From Planctomycetota bacterium (GTDB lineage: Bacteria; Planctomycetota; Phycisphaerae; Phycisphaerales; Phycisphaeraceae): a stretch of DNA of 64,000 nucleotides. Of this stretch, positions 18,063 through 26,960 are shown piece after piece. Numbering within the stretch: the first letter of the stretch is position 1; each line of letters opens with the position of its first letter. Under the pieces are notes generated by a model. The model was not told where the DNA came from and did no database searches. It was given only the letters and a program-made list of their open reading frames with translations. The position numbers and the translations under genes were made by a program. The stretch lies in NCBI GenBank assembly GCA_016350165.1, contig CP066225.1, positions 3,844,001-3,908,000 of the forward strand. Reading direction: 5' to 3'.

Positions 18063-19550
18063 ATGACAGATACCCCTATTACTACAGCCCCATTGCTTCC
18101 TCTTAAATCAATCGACATCGACGCCGTCGTTGCAGGCACTGCTCGCCTCACATCTCAGGAAGCCTACTCACTCTATCATCAAGCCTCGCTCTACGATCTT
18201 GGTCGCTGGGCGAATGCCGTCGCCGAGCGTATTCATGGCAAAACCACTCGTACATACGTCAAAGATCGCAACATCAACTACACCAACGTCTGCACCGCGC
18301 GTTGTACCTTCTGTGCATTTCGTCGTGATCTTGATGCTGATGGTTCATACACGCTCTCAACCGAGCAACTACACACAAAAATTCAGCAACTCCTCGATGT
18401 AGGCGGCACGCAAATCCTCCTGCAAGGTGGCATGCACCCCGAACTCCCAATCGAATTCTACGAAGACATGCTGCGTGACATGAAATCAACTTTCCCATCT
18501 GTTCATGTGCACGGCTTCTCCCCGCCTGAATTCGTCGAATTTGTTGCAATTTTCGACATCCCGGGCTACCCAACCCCAGGCCCTCTCAAAGCACATACCC
18601 TCGACCCAGACGTCTACCTCGACAAACTAACGGTCATCATCAAACGTCTCCAAGCAGCTGGTCTTGATTCTATCCCAGGCGGCGGCGGTGAAATCTTTAC
18701 ACCTCATGTTCGTAACCGCATCGGTATCGGTAAAGCCGACGCTAATCAATGGCTGCAAGTCATGAACATCGCCCACTCCCTCGGCATGCGCACCTCCGCT
18801 ACCATGATGTTCGGCCACATCGAGGGTGTCTACGATCGCATCCAACACATGAACCTCTACCGTGAGTGGCAAGACAAAGCCATCGCCGAAAACCTTCCCG
18901 GTAAGTATGTCTCATTCATCGCTTGGCCATTCCAACGTGAAAACACTCCACTCGGCAATCTTCCAGATTTTGATCCTGCATCAACCGATCCATTCCCCGG
19001 CGACACATTAGCCGACCTTATTGCTAATCAAGAGTTAGATCACGAAGATAAAAAAGCGCACATTTTAGCAGTTCCACAAGCAGGCAAAGTCATCCGCCTC
19101 GCAGGCGCAACTGAATATCTGCGCACACAAGCCATCGCGCGTCTATTCTTCGATAATATTCATTCCATCGGTTCATCATGGGTCACCATGGGACCAAACA
19201 TAGGCCAACTTGCACTTAAATATGGGGCCAACGATATGGGCTCAATCATGATGGAGGAAAACGTCGTCTCAGCAGCAGGCACAACCTATGCGCTTAACGA
19301 AGAATACCTCTGCCACCTCATCCGCACAGCAGGCTACACCCCCGCCGAACGCGACAACTCATACAATATCCTCAACACCCACGAAGACGATAACACCGAC
19401 AGCCCAGACCTCAAAGTTAAAGATTGGTCAACCCAGCGCACAACCACTATCCACTACGAAGACGGCACCGGCGACGCATGTTGCGATAGTTCGCAAACGG
19501 TCATGACGCCTGACGATCCCAACGCAATCTCTCTTGATATAGCAGATTAA
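18063..19550 (+). CDS. mqnC: cyclic dehypoxanthinyl futalosine synthase (radical SAM)
   Basis: 495 aa. A radical-SAM enzyme of the futalosine menaquinone pathway, converting dehypoxanthinyl futalosine to its cyclic form. The cluster motif CTARCTFC follows DRNINYTNV. LLQGGMHPELPIEFYED, HGFSPPEF, LDSIPGGGGEI, ATMMFGHIE and the NTPLG region are MqnC blocks. Compared with the usual ~370 residues it has a short insertion after SPPEF (FDIPGYPTPGP...) and a ~70-residue acidic C-terminal extension containing CC. A -10-like TATATG 11 bp before the ATG suggests a short or absent leader. It implies menaquinone as respiratory quinone. No other clear mqn gene is in the window. Confidence 0.9.
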   Translation: MTDTPITTAPLLPLKSIDIDAVVAGTARLTSQEAYSLYHQASLYDLGRWANAVAERIHGKTTRTYVKDRNINYTNVCTARCTFCAFRRDLDADGSYTLSTEQLHTKIQQLLDVGGTQILLQGGMHPELPIEFYEDMLRDMKSTFPSVHVHGFSPPEFVEFVAIFDIPGYPTPGPLKAHTLDPDVYLDKLTVIIKRLQAAGLDSIPGGGGEIFTPHVRNRIGIGKADANQWLQVMNIAHSLGMRTSATMMFGHIEGVYDRIQHMNLYREWQDKAIAENLPGKYVSFIAWPFQRENTPLGNLPDFDPASTDPFPGDTLADLIANQELDHEDKKAHILAVPQAGKVIRLAGATEYLRTQAIARLFFDNIHSIGSSWVTMGPNIGQLALKYGANDMGSIMMEENVVSAAGTTYALNEEYLCHLIRTAGYTPAERDNSYNILNTHEDDNTDSPDLKVKDWSTQRTTTIHYEDGTGDACCDSSQTVMTPDDPNAISLDIAD

Positions 19551-19561
19551 ATTTATGATAA

Positions 19562-19589
19562 AGGCTTCACTCAAATGAGGTCTTTTTTA
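19562..19589 (+). terminator. terminator of mqnC
   Basis: Stem AGGCTTCA / TGAGGTCT, fully paired with two G-U pairs, followed by six T residues. It overlaps the end of the convergent small lipoprotein gene. Confidence 0.7.
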
Positions 19590-19976
19590 TTTCTCACGTT
19601 TAATCTCGCGTTCATCTAGATAATCACAATGATCACAATCTTTCTTTCTTACACTGTGAGGCGACCAATAAATAAAAGTAACATCATTTTCCTCACACCA
19701 TGTTCTGATTTTCTGAACCATCGTAGTTTCCGATGTCGTTTCAATTTTGCTGTCAGATACGTAAAAAATGTTGTCTAACGGCTCATCGTCGAATCGATCC
19801 AGATAATCCATCGTAAAAACCGCATCTATTTCACCTTCATCAACAAAATAATATTCATGCTGCTTTAAGATCACAATATGTGATGTTTCACGTGGTGTAT
19901 TTTCCTGCATGCACCCCATCAACCCTAATAAGCACATCACAACTAACAAGCTATTCATTAAGTATTTTATATTCAT
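19587..19976 (-). CDS. small lipoprotein, unknown
   Basis: 129 aa from ATG 19976, chosen because it opens a lipoprotein signal peptide (MNIKYLMNSLLVVMCLLGLMGC, Cys22) with GCGAGGG just upstream. The longer in-frame version to 20048 crosses a terminator hairpin. The mature part is charged and ends HCDYLDEREIKREK, with Cys residues in the KKDCDHC segment. No family recognised. Confidence 0.65.
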   Translation of the reverse strand: MNIKYLMNSLLVVMCLLGLMGCMQENTPRETSHIVILKQHEYYFVDEGEIDAVFTMDYLDRFDDEPLDNIFYVSDSKIETTSETTMVQKIRTWCEENDVTFIYWSPHSVRKKDCDHCDYLDEREIKREK

Positions 19977-19992
19977 AGTCCCTCGCCTAAAG

Positions 19993-20020
19993 AAAACGGC
20001 CAGTCCTCTCGAACTGGCCG
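19993..20020 (-). terminator. terminator of the HTH gene
   Basis: Perfect 8-bp stem CGGCCAGT / ACTGGCCG with an 8-nt loop, followed by TTTTC on the minus strand, 25 bp past the HTH gene stop. Confidence 0.8.
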
Positions 20021-20044
20021 CACTAATATATTTTATTATTAGAA

Positions 20045-20542
20045 TCAAATTCGTTCTACTAGCTTTAACTTACGCTTACGTTTTTGTTCTGACATATCAA
20101 CCAGCACACGCTGCGTGATCGTGCAGTTTCGTGCAACCTGATTCAGAAGAGCAATCTGCTGGAGAATTTTCTCGGAATCCAAAGGCTCTCCATTCTGTAC
20201 CGCTCTAATCTGCGATAACGTTTCAGCTGAATCCCGCATCATCTTTATTGCAGCATCCAATGCATCATCCACATCAATCTTACCGTCATCATTCACGTCC
20301 AACTCAAGGTCCATGTGATTGAACTGCCAATCTGTACCTGCTGCGAAGCTTGAAAGAATCGCTTCTTGAGCTTCCTTACGAGGCATGTGCCTCACAAGCA
20401 GTCTAATCGAATCATAGTCCGGCTGACTCTGCCCACTAATCCATCTATAGACCGTCGACGTTGATACACCAGACAGTTCACCAATTTCTTTCGCCGTCGT
20501 CAGATTATCATCAATCAACAGTTGTAGTGTCTTTGCGAGCAT
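20045..20542 (-). CDS. HTH regulator carrying an EF-hand-like calcium loop
   Basis: 165 aa from ATG 20542, preferred because GGAAAGGAAG lies upstream and the product begins at a helix-turn-helix (TAKEIGELSGVSTSTVYRWISGQSQP, residues ~15-40). The longer frame to 20752 adds 70 residues of unrecognised sequence. Residues ~86-97 read DVNDDGKIDVDD, a DxNxDGxID calcium-binding loop of the EF-hand/dockerin type, unusual in a DNA-binding protein. The C-terminus is helical and ends in a basic block (KRKRKLKLVER). Probable transcription regulator with an attached calcium-responsive or dimerisation segment. Target unknown. Confidence 0.65.
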   Translation of the reverse strand: MLAKTLQLLIDDNLTTAKEIGELSGVSTSTVYRWISGQSQPDYDSIRLLVRHMPRKEAQEAILSSFAAGTDWQFNHMDLELDVNDDGKIDVDDALDAAIKMMRDSAETLSQIRAVQNGEPLDSEKILQQIALLNQVARNCTITQRVLVDMSEQKRKRKLKLVERI

Positions 20543-20961
20543 TATTCGTACTTCCTTTCCCGGAATTCCCATTCCATGTTCACCAAAATACATGTCAGCC
20601 TCAATTCTGTGATCCCACAACACAAACAAAACATGCGGCCAACTAAGCCGCAACATTATAATCCGTTTTCCGTCTCCCCCCAGCACTAATTCGTAAAAGT
20701 CTACTTCATCCACATGCCACACTTCTGACCATCTCATCCACATTTTTCCCATCCATGCGCATAATCACTCGTTTTAAGCCCCATAAACCCACTTTCCAGC
20801 CTTTCTAACCCGATATGCCAGCATTCCCTCCGTTATTCAGTCCCAACTCAGCCCGCTTTCTTACCGATGAAAATTTCAGACTCATCCCAAAACCAAGCCC
20901 TCCTCTATGCTCACATTTCACACTTCTCACCTTCAGTTAAGCCATGCAACGGAGTTTTCGC
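20543..20961. other. intergenic region between divergent genes
   Basis: About 420 bp. The minus frame is open across 20543-20752 but lacks recognisable protein features, so it is treated as leader. No other structure seen. Confidence 0.35.
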
Positions 20962-21468
20962 ATGAACCAATCCTCCCCCCAATCCCCACAACGCAAACCG
21001 ACAGTCGTCAATTTCTTCTACGCATACATCACCTTCATGAACCTCCTTTTTCTCATCATGTTTGCCTACGCGCTCTTCGCTATTTCACTTCCTCCCGACG
21101 CCGATCAACCACCACAGGATGTCCCCGTAGCGACAACTCAAACAACAACTCAATCCACCATGTTTGATAACGACGAATTTCTTCAAGGTGCCGATCCTCA
21201 ATTCGTTGGCCAAATCCTCGCTATCTTCAACATCATCATGCTCACCCTTTTTACGACCTCATACTTCATCAAACCAAACCGCTTCCGTTGGGTCTACAAC
21301 CTCATACTTCTAGCCTTTGGCTTTCTCAACATCTGTCTCTGGCCCATCGTCATCCCAATCCTTTACTTCTGGCTCCAGCCTCAATGTCGTCTCTATCACA
21401 AGTTCTCACCACTCGACGTATACCACCGTCAACACTTCGGGCCAGACGTCGAGCCACCCAAACACTAA
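20962..21468 (+). CDS. multi-pass membrane protein, unknown
   Basis: 168 aa from ATG 20962, which has GGAG eight bases upstream (an ATG at 20944 is also in frame). Predicted helices lie at ~15-40, ~82-105 and ~108-135, with a Thr/Gln-rich loop between the first two and a hydrophilic His-rich tail (PLDVYHRQHFGPDVEPPKH). No family recognised. Its stop codon is inside the near-exact palindrome at 21465. Confidence 0.6.
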   Translation: MNQSSPQSPQRKPTVVNFFYAYITFMNLLFLIMFAYALFAISLPPDADQPPQDVPVATTQTTTQSTMFDNDEFLQGADPQFVGQILAIFNIIMLTLFTTSYFIKPNRFRWVYNLILLAFGFLNICLWPIVIPILYFWLQPQCRLYHKFSPLDVYHRQHFGPDVEPPKH

Positions 21469-21479
21469 TCATCGATTAG
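21465..21479. repeat. stop-codon palindrome, one-base variant
   Basis: CTAATCATCGATTAG differs at one central base from the exact copies and contains the TAA stop of the membrane protein gene. Confidence 0.65.
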
Positions 21480-21497
21480 TCATCATTAACACAAATA

Positions 21498-21527
21498 AAA
21501 AAGCTCGCCTTCATGACGAGCTTTTTC
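21498..21527. terminator. bidirectional terminator
   Basis: Stem AAGCTCG / CGAGCTT with A and T runs on either side, between the convergent membrane protein and aminopeptidase genes. Confidence 0.8.
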
Positions 21528-21546
21528 TATTCAATAATTAGATCCA

Positions 21547-21561
21547 TTAATCTATGATTAT
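21547..21561. repeat. degenerate stop-codon palindrome
   Basis: TTAATCTATGATTAT keeps 12 of 15 bases of the palindrome and contains the TAA stop of the minus-strand aminopeptidase. Confidence 0.35.
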
Positions 21562-22703
21562 TTTTTCTCGGGTGCAGGCCACTCACCACTCATAAATCGC
21601 CCATCTTTAGAAATTACTTCACCATCGACTGTAATCGTTCCGCCTTCACGCAGATCGCAAACCATATCCCAGTGTAATCCACTCACATTATCATTACCTG
21701 TTTCTGGATAACCAGCCCCCACAGCCATATGGAACGTGCCACCAATTTTCTCATCAAACAAAGTGTTTTTCGTGTATTCCTGAATCTGATAGTTTGTGCC
21801 GATTGCAACCTCGCCAACCGATCTCGCACCTTCATCCATATCCAGCATCTTCAGCAAAAATTCTTCATTCTTCTCAGCTTTTGCCTTAACCACACGACCC
21901 TTCTCAAACCACAATTCAATACCATGCACTTCACGTCCTAAATGCACTGCAGGGAATGAATATTTTACATAACCATTCACACCACCATCAGCACCCTTCA
22001 AGTTCGGCCCGCTAAATACTTCACCGTCAGGGAAGTTTTCATGACCGCAACAATTTATCCACTTCATCCCATCAACATTCACCGTCACATCCGTCCCATT
22101 CGCTGCTTGGAATCTTACCTCTTTCTTCCCATTCATATAATCGACAACTAACTGCTGACGCTTCTCAATCTCACGCCATACAGCCACCGGATCAGCCTTA
22201 TCCAAGTGACCCGCATTAAACACAAATTCTTCATACTCACGCAAACTCATTTCCGCATCTTGTGCACTCGCTTGCGTTGGGAACTGTGTACCACACCACT
22301 TCAAATCCCCCTTCGCTGCTCGCCCCATAAAAATTTCAAATACAGGCTTTCTCGCTGCACCAACCAAACCTTGCTTTCTCGGATCAACACGACTTTGCGA
22401 TTTCGTATTCACATCTGCCCACAATCCAATTGAGCAATCAATCTGCTTCACCTCTTCCAGCGACAACTCACTGATGTATTGCAGTTGCTCATCGCTTCCC
22501 TTCTCATACAAAATGTCGGTAAACGCGTCAGGCACACATTTCAGATACCCATGTCCTCCTGCCTCAACAACCTTCTCATATATAGCTTCAAGCAGCGGCA
22601 TCGCCACCGGATCACCACTAAGCCTCACCAATTCACCCTTCTTCACACCCACAGAATACCGCACAATCACATCTGCCAATTTATCCAAACGACCGTCGTG
22701 CAT
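21558..22703 (-). CDS. M29-family metalloaminopeptidase
   Basis: 381 aa, slightly shorter than the typical ~410. M29 enzymes (AmpS, aminopeptidase T) are cytoplasmic dimetal exopeptidases that remove N-terminal residues. The ligand regions are visible: NFPDGEVFSGP (Glu), SVGEVAIGTN (Glu), TFHMAVGAGYPE (His, Tyr) and LHWDMV (His, Asp). ATG 22703 is preceded by AGGAATG. It stands alone between a convergent and a divergent neighbour. The stop lies in a degenerate palindrome. Confidence 0.9.
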   Translation of the reverse strand: MHDGRLDKLADVIVRYSVGVKKGELVRLSGDPVAMPLLEAIYEKVVEAGGHGYLKCVPDAFTDILYEKGSDEQLQYISELSLEEVKQIDCSIGLWADVNTKSQSRVDPRKQGLVGAARKPVFEIFMGRAAKGDLKWCGTQFPTQASAQDAEMSLREYEEFVFNAGHLDKADPVAVWREIEKRQQLVVDYMNGKKEVRFQAANGTDVTVNVDGMKWINCCGHENFPDGEVFSGPNLKGADGGVNGYVKYSFPAVHLGREVHGIELWFEKGRVVKAKAEKNEEFLLKMLDMDEGARSVGEVAIGTNYQIQEYTKNTLFDEKIGGTFHMAVGAGYPETGNDNVSGLHWDMVCDLREGGTITVDGEVISKDGRFMSGEWPAPEKK

Positions 22704-22852
22704 CGTAACATTCCTTTATTTATGTTATTTTTATTCACACCACCACACCCTCGCATTCGCCATTATACGCATTCTCGCCCCACTCATCCCCAAAACATTC
22801 CTCATACAATTAATCCGTAAAATTACTTCTTAACCTTCTACTCGCACCACCC

Positions 22853-22858
22853 TATAAT
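22853..22858 (+). promoter_or_regulatory. -10 box upstream of the APH-like gene
   Basis: A perfect TATAAT, 47 bp before the ATG at 22906. No clear -35 box. Confidence 0.4.
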
Positions 22859-22905
22859 GACCTTATCAATTCAAGAGTTGTTCCTCTCAATTCAGGACAC
22901 AGTGC

Positions 22906-24054
22906 ATGAGCCAGTCCCATTCAAGTCGTTCAGCAAACCAATCAAACGCCTCTGGTTCTTCTATCTCAGGGGCAGGGGACGATAGCGAAACATTTAACAG
23001 CGCCAGTGATGGCAACCCCCCATTACCTGCCGAAGACAAAGCCGCACACACAGCAGCTGATGTCCCTCCCGAACTAAACTCAGGCCATTTCGGCTCCCTC
23101 CTCGAACCTGTCATCACACAAGCTCTTTCACCAAACATCGACAAAATTCACTGGTTCCGCACAGATTGGCAACGAGGCGGTGCGCTCACTGGTTTCTCCA
23201 AGTGGACCACCGATGATAATCAAGTCCATGATGTCATTATCAAACTCCCCGTTCCGCCCTGTGAACGTCATTGGCTAGTGCATCTTCAAAATTATGCCGA
23301 TCAAAATCCCGATCAACCATCCATCGCACCACGCCTCTTCGCACACGGCGAAACCCTCAATGGGTATGACCTTGCATATGTTGTCCTCGAACGCCTCCCT
23401 CATGGCCCCCTCAACCACAAATGGCTCGGCCATGAATTCGACCTCCTGACCGATGTCGCTTCACGCTTCTACAAAGCCACCACCGATCATCCACTCACAG
23501 GCGAACCACTTCACCGTGATTGGAGCGAGATCTACACGCTCGCTGTTAAACAAGTTAAAAATCATTCGCTCCCTAAAGACGTCGAAAAACGCTGGGCCAA
23601 AGCGCTTAAGAAAACCAAGAAAAAACTGCCCAAGTGGATCGACATTTGGGACAACCGCCCAATCAACGGTTGGAACCATGGCGACCTCCATTTACGAAAC
23701 GTACTCACCCGTACACCGCCTCCAGATCAGAACGCAGCCCCAGATACGAACCCCGCCGATCACGCAGCCGTCCTTATCGACTTTGCTGAAGTACGTGTTG
23801 GTCACTGGACTGAAGACGCTGTCTATTTCGAACATTTATACTGGGCCGCACGCGATCGCCTCCAAGGCCGCAAACTCTGCAAAATGATCGCACAAGCACG
23901 CAAAAACGCAGGCTTCACCCTCGACCCCAATTGGCCACTCTACGCTCAAACCAAACGTAATCTCCTCGCCATGTCCACACCAGCCATGCTTCAGCATGAT
24001 GGCGACATACACCACCTAAACGCCTGCCTCGAAGTTCTCGAAGCTAACATCTAA
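22906..24054 (+). CDS. aminoglycoside-phosphotransferase-like kinase
   Basis: 382 aa. After an ~80-residue Ser/Ala-rich N-terminus comes a protein-kinase-like fold of the APH/choline kinase superfamily: WNHGDLHLRNVL is the Brenner catalytic motif (HGDxHxxN), and LIDFAEVRVGHWTEDA holds the Mg-binding DF(A) in place of DFG. LAYVVLERLPHG is the hinge. It should transfer phosphate from ATP to a small molecule. Nothing specifically indicates antibiotic resistance. The TTG-start lipoprotein gene follows 27 bp later. Confidence 0.8.
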   Translation: MSQSHSSRSANQSNASGSSISGAGDDSETFNSASDGNPPLPAEDKAAHTAADVPPELNSGHFGSLLEPVITQALSPNIDKIHWFRTDWQRGGALTGFSKWTTDDNQVHDVIIKLPVPPCERHWLVHLQNYADQNPDQPSIAPRLFAHGETLNGYDLAYVVLERLPHGPLNHKWLGHEFDLLTDVASRFYKATTDHPLTGEPLHRDWSEIYTLAVKQVKNHSLPKDVEKRWAKALKKTKKKLPKWIDIWDNRPINGWNHGDLHLRNVLTRTPPPDQNAAPDTNPADHAAVLIDFAEVRVGHWTEDAVYFEHLYWAARDRLQGRKLCKMIAQARKNAGFTLDPNWPLYAQTKRNLLAMSTPAMLQHDGDIHHLNACLEVLEANI

Positions 24055-24081
24055 TTTTCCAGCTATCACGGGGTAGCAAAC

Positions 24082-24738
24082 TTGAAGAATATTTTTCATT
24101 CACTTTTGAACGGTGTCATTCTATCTGTCTTTATTATGCTCACTGCAGGTTGTGGCAATAACACAGATCCCGAATTAAAAGCGATGTATGCAGAAGTGGC
24201 CGAAGGTATGGATAAATACGAGTATCAATGTGCAGATGGTGGCCCACATGTCGTTTTACCTGACTCGCAACGCACAACTTGGAAAGGCGGTTCCGTCAAT
24301 CTTCTTTCAGGTAATCTGACGGGCGATTATGCTCGAGCATGTGCTCTTCTAGGTTACATGGGTTTAATACCACTGGGTGATACCCATGCATTTGTATTTG
24401 CAGGTAGCCCACCAATGTTGTCATGGTCCAAAGTCAATGACAGTAATGCATTCGATTTTTATTACATCGAAACATGGGATGATCTTGATACCGATGCGCA
24501 AATTGATCAAGCTATCGCGTACGCCAATGACAATCTAACTAAAACAGACTTAGCATGGGATCTACAGAATTCCAATGGAATAACAATGATTTTCGCCGCT
24601 GAAAAAGTGGGGCAAACCGTTTATGGCGAGTTACGAATGGCCATTGAACCCAATATCTATGACATCTATGAATGCCATTATCAAAACGAAAAAAGCAGTG
24701 ATAGCATTTATGTATACCGTATGATTCCAAGTGAATAG
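24082..24738 (+). CDS. lipoprotein, unknown
   Basis: 218 aa starting at TTG 24082 with GGGGTAG just upstream. Lipoprotein signal with lipobox LTAGC (Cys24). The mature protein is acidic, with a compact mixed alpha/beta pattern and no known motif. It is 27 bp downstream of the APH-like gene and probably cotranscribed. Confidence 0.65.
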   Translation: MKNIFHSLLNGVILSVFIMLTAGCGNNTDPELKAMYAEVAEGMDKYEYQCADGGPHVVLPDSQRTTWKGGSVNLLSGNLTGDYARACALLGYMGLIPLGDTHAFVFAGSPPMLSWSKVNDSNAFDFYYIETWDDLDTDAQIDQAIAYANDNLTKTDLAWDLQNSNGITMIFAAEKVGQTVYGELRMAIEPNIYDIYECHYQNEKSSDSIYVYRMIPSE

Positions 24739-24810
24739 CATCGTTATGTTAACATACCCTTAGTCACATATATCTTGGAAAACACGATATTGTTAATGAT
24801 GAGATCGCGC

Positions 24811-24816
24811 TAAAAT
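24811..24816 (+). promoter_or_regulatory. -10 box of the GNAT gene, leaderless arrangement
   Basis: TAAAAT ends 6 bp before the ATG at 24823. With normal spacing the transcript would begin at or next to the A of ATG. No ribosome-binding site is present. Confidence 0.5.
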
Positions 24817-24822
24817 ACCCAC

Positions 24823-25281
24823 ATGCAACTTAACATTCAATCAATCCCTCACACTCAAGCTCCTCTCGATTTGCTCCTCGAAGCTGATCCTTCCGAATCC
24901 AAAGTTAAAGCCTACCTCCCCGGCTCATATTGCTACATCGCCACATCATCCGACGGCCAAATTCTCGGCTCATATGTTCTCTCTCCTATCAACTCAACCA
25001 CAATCGAGCTTATCAACATAGCCGTACATCCCGACCATCACCGTCAAGGTATTGGTGGCCAACTCCTCGTACACGCTATTCAGTCTGCTCGTAACTGCGG
25101 CGCAAAACAACTCGTCCTCGGCACAGGTTCCTTTGGTCCAAACCTCGTCTTCTATCACAAGCACGGTTTTCGTGTCACCTCGATCATCCACAATTTCTTT
25201 ATCGATAATTATGCCGAACCCATCTATCTGTGTGGTATTCAGCTCAAAGATATGCTCCGTCTTGCCCTAGAATTAAGCTAA
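24823..25281 (+). CDS. GNAT-family N-acetyltransferase
   Basis: 152 aa, normal for a single GNAT domain. The acetyl-CoA pyrophosphate loop is VHPDHHRQGIGGQLL (Q/RxxGxG/A), preceded by the IELINIAV strand and followed by LVLGTGSFGPNLVFYHKHGFR, the usual YxKxGF ending. It transfers an acetyl group to an amine, with unknown acceptor. The predicted promoter abuts the start codon. The stop TAA lies in the small palindrome GCTAATTAGC. Confidence 0.85.
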   Translation: MQLNIQSIPHTQAPLDLLLEADPSESKVKAYLPGSYCYIATSSDGQILGSYVLSPINSTTIELINIAVHPDHHRQGIGGQLLVHAIQSARNCGAKQLVLGTGSFGPNLVFYHKHGFRVTSIIHNFFIDNYAEPIYLCGIQLKDMLRLALELS

Positions 25282-25761
25282 TTAGCAACCTACCTTTCAT
25301 ACCTGATCTGAACCATATCAATACTGATTGTTCTATCCATTTAATTCAATTATTACTTAAAAGCAAGTATCAAAATACCAAGACAATCCTTATCTGGTTA
25401 ACAGCATCACTAAGGTGTAACAAAATTACATCAAACTTGTAATGCACCTCGTACATAAAATCAACGTGGTGAAAAGAACTAAGGAATTGCCTTTTTTACG
25501 TGATACAAAAGACAGTTCATGCACCAACGATCCATATACAAAGTCGCATACCGATCTTTATTCAACCATACCCGACGCAAATTGAATAACACGAATAGAT
25601 ATCTTTCATTTTGTAGCTATTTTTCCTCGCAAGTAGTTATGTAACTAGATTGAACAGTATCTATTACATGATTAGGCATTAAACAAAATCATTACCGGCG
25701 TTGAAGTTTGGCCTGTGTAAATCCATTTCAGCGTCGTAGCATCAGGTAAAGGATTTTCTTT
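25282..25761. other. intergenic region
   Basis: 480 AT-rich bp ahead of a secreted protein gene. No ORF, terminator or repeat recognised; likely a long leader or promoter region. Confidence 0.35.
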
Positions 25762-26442
25762 ATGAGATCAATTGTTCTCACTGCATTAGGTGGCGCACTC
25801 ACAACTCTGGGATATGCATCTGACTTAAAAGCTGCTCCCGTTCAAATCGACTACACTGGCACCATCGATTCAATTTCAAATCCCAACAACGCAAACTCGC
25901 TCTATAGTGATGCTGCAGTAGGAGACACATACTCTGCAACTATTGTTTACGATTCAGAAGCCGGTACCTATTTTGGAGGAGAAGCACAAACTTTCGCAGA
26001 TAATTTTATTCTCGAATACTCAGTCACAATCAACGGCGAAACTCACAATTTTAATGTTGATGCCGAAACAAATATCTTTCAAAGTATTGATGCCGTTGTG
26101 AACTCAACCGAAGGTGGCCAAATTAACGGCTTCGACGATCTTATCCTCGCTTTAGCAGATAACCGCTCATCCGTCGCTGTCGCGAATGAAGCAGCTGTTC
26201 TCGACTTGGACTACAACCAATTTGCCGTCGATGACCACACCCAATTTATCGTTCCTGATCAAGGCGATACTTTCCTTAGAGGTGATACAACCTTCGTTGT
26301 CAACGGCATCTCGCTTTCCGGTGACGTAACCTCATATACCGTCTCAGACCCCGTTGTTGCTGTACCAACACCAGCTGCACTCGGTGCAGGCGTATTGCTG
26401 CTCCCGCTTTTGCTCAAGCGACATAGTAAACAGCATGAATGA
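25762..26442 (+). CDS. secreted protein with VPTPAA-type C-terminal sorting signal
   Basis: 226 aa. Signal peptide at residues ~1-28 (VLTALGGALTTLGYASDLKA). The mature domain is beta-rich with short repeats of polar strands and resembles PEP-CTERM passenger domains of unknown role. The tail VPTPAALG + hydrophobic stretch LLLPLLL + KRHSK is a PTPAA variant of the PEP-CTERM anchor, also seen at 47398. It is closed by a strong terminator at 26516. Confidence 0.7.
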   Translation: MRSIVLTALGGALTTLGYASDLKAAPVQIDYTGTIDSISNPNNANSLYSDAAVGDTYSATIVYDSEAGTYFGGEAQTFADNFILEYSVTINGETHNFNVDAETNIFQSIDAVVNSTEGGQINGFDDLILALADNRSSVAVANEAAVLDLDYNQFAVDDHTQFIVPDQGDTFLRGDTTFVVNGISLSGDVTSYTVSDPVVAVPTPAALGAGVLLLPLLLKRHSKQHE

Positions 26443-26515
26443 TAAAACGAATACTTAACGAGTCTCTTTTACTAAAATCATCAGCGGCTCGTCATAAAAC
26501 CTATATGCAAAAAAA

Positions 26516-26553
26516 AGAGATTGTGATACGATTCATCACGATCTCTTTTTCTA
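26516..26553 (+). terminator. strong terminator of the 25762 gene
   Basis: Stem AGAGAT-T-GTGAT / ATCAC-G-ATCTCT (12 pairs including one G-U) followed by TTTTTCT. It ends just before the cupin start codon, so the cupin must have its own promoter or depend on read-through. Confidence 0.85.
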
Positions 26554-26573
26554 CTCCGAACAACGAGCAAAAC

Positions 26574-26900
26574 ATGCCTGACTACACCATCATCGACAAA
26601 CTACAAGATCACATTCAAATCCCCGACAACGGCACCCTCTCTGTCCCCGTCCAAGAAGACGATGCAACCAAAACCATCCTCTTTGGCTTCGCGCAAGGTC
26701 AACAACTTTCAGAACACACCGCCTCAGTCCCTGCCATCATTCAAATCATCCAAGGCAACGCAACCGTCACCCTAGGCGCCGACACCCACAATCTCAGCGA
26801 AGGTTCCTTCATCCACATGGTCCCCAAACTATCTCACTCAATTACAGCCGAAACGCCAGTCATCATGCTCCTCACCATGATCAAAGCCGCAAAAAAATAG
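26574..26900 (+). CDS. small cupin-domain protein
   Basis: 108 aa from ATG 26574. The longer frame from 26439 would cross the terminator. It is a single double-stranded beta-helix: TILFGFAQGQQLSEHTASVPAIIQIIQGNATVTLG and FIHMVPKLSHSITAETPVIML follow the two cupin motifs, though only some of the usual metal-binding His/Glu residues remain (EH near residue 48, H in LSHS). Such proteins bind small ligands or metals. Function unknown. Confidence 0.75.
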   Translation: MPDYTIIDKLQDHIQIPDNGTLSVPVQEDDATKTILFGFAQGQQLSEHTASVPAIIQIIQGNATVTLGADTHNLSEGSFIHMVPKLSHSITAETPVIMLLTMIKAAKK

Positions 26901-26929
26901 CAGCATTATTTACCCAGAAACAATGCTGC
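26900..26929 (-). terminator. terminator of the 26961 gene
   Basis: Stem GCAGCATT / AATGCTGC. On the minus strand it is followed by TATTTTTTT. Confidence 0.75.
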
Positions 26930-26960
26930 CTTAGCTTCATATTACTTTATAAGATCATAT

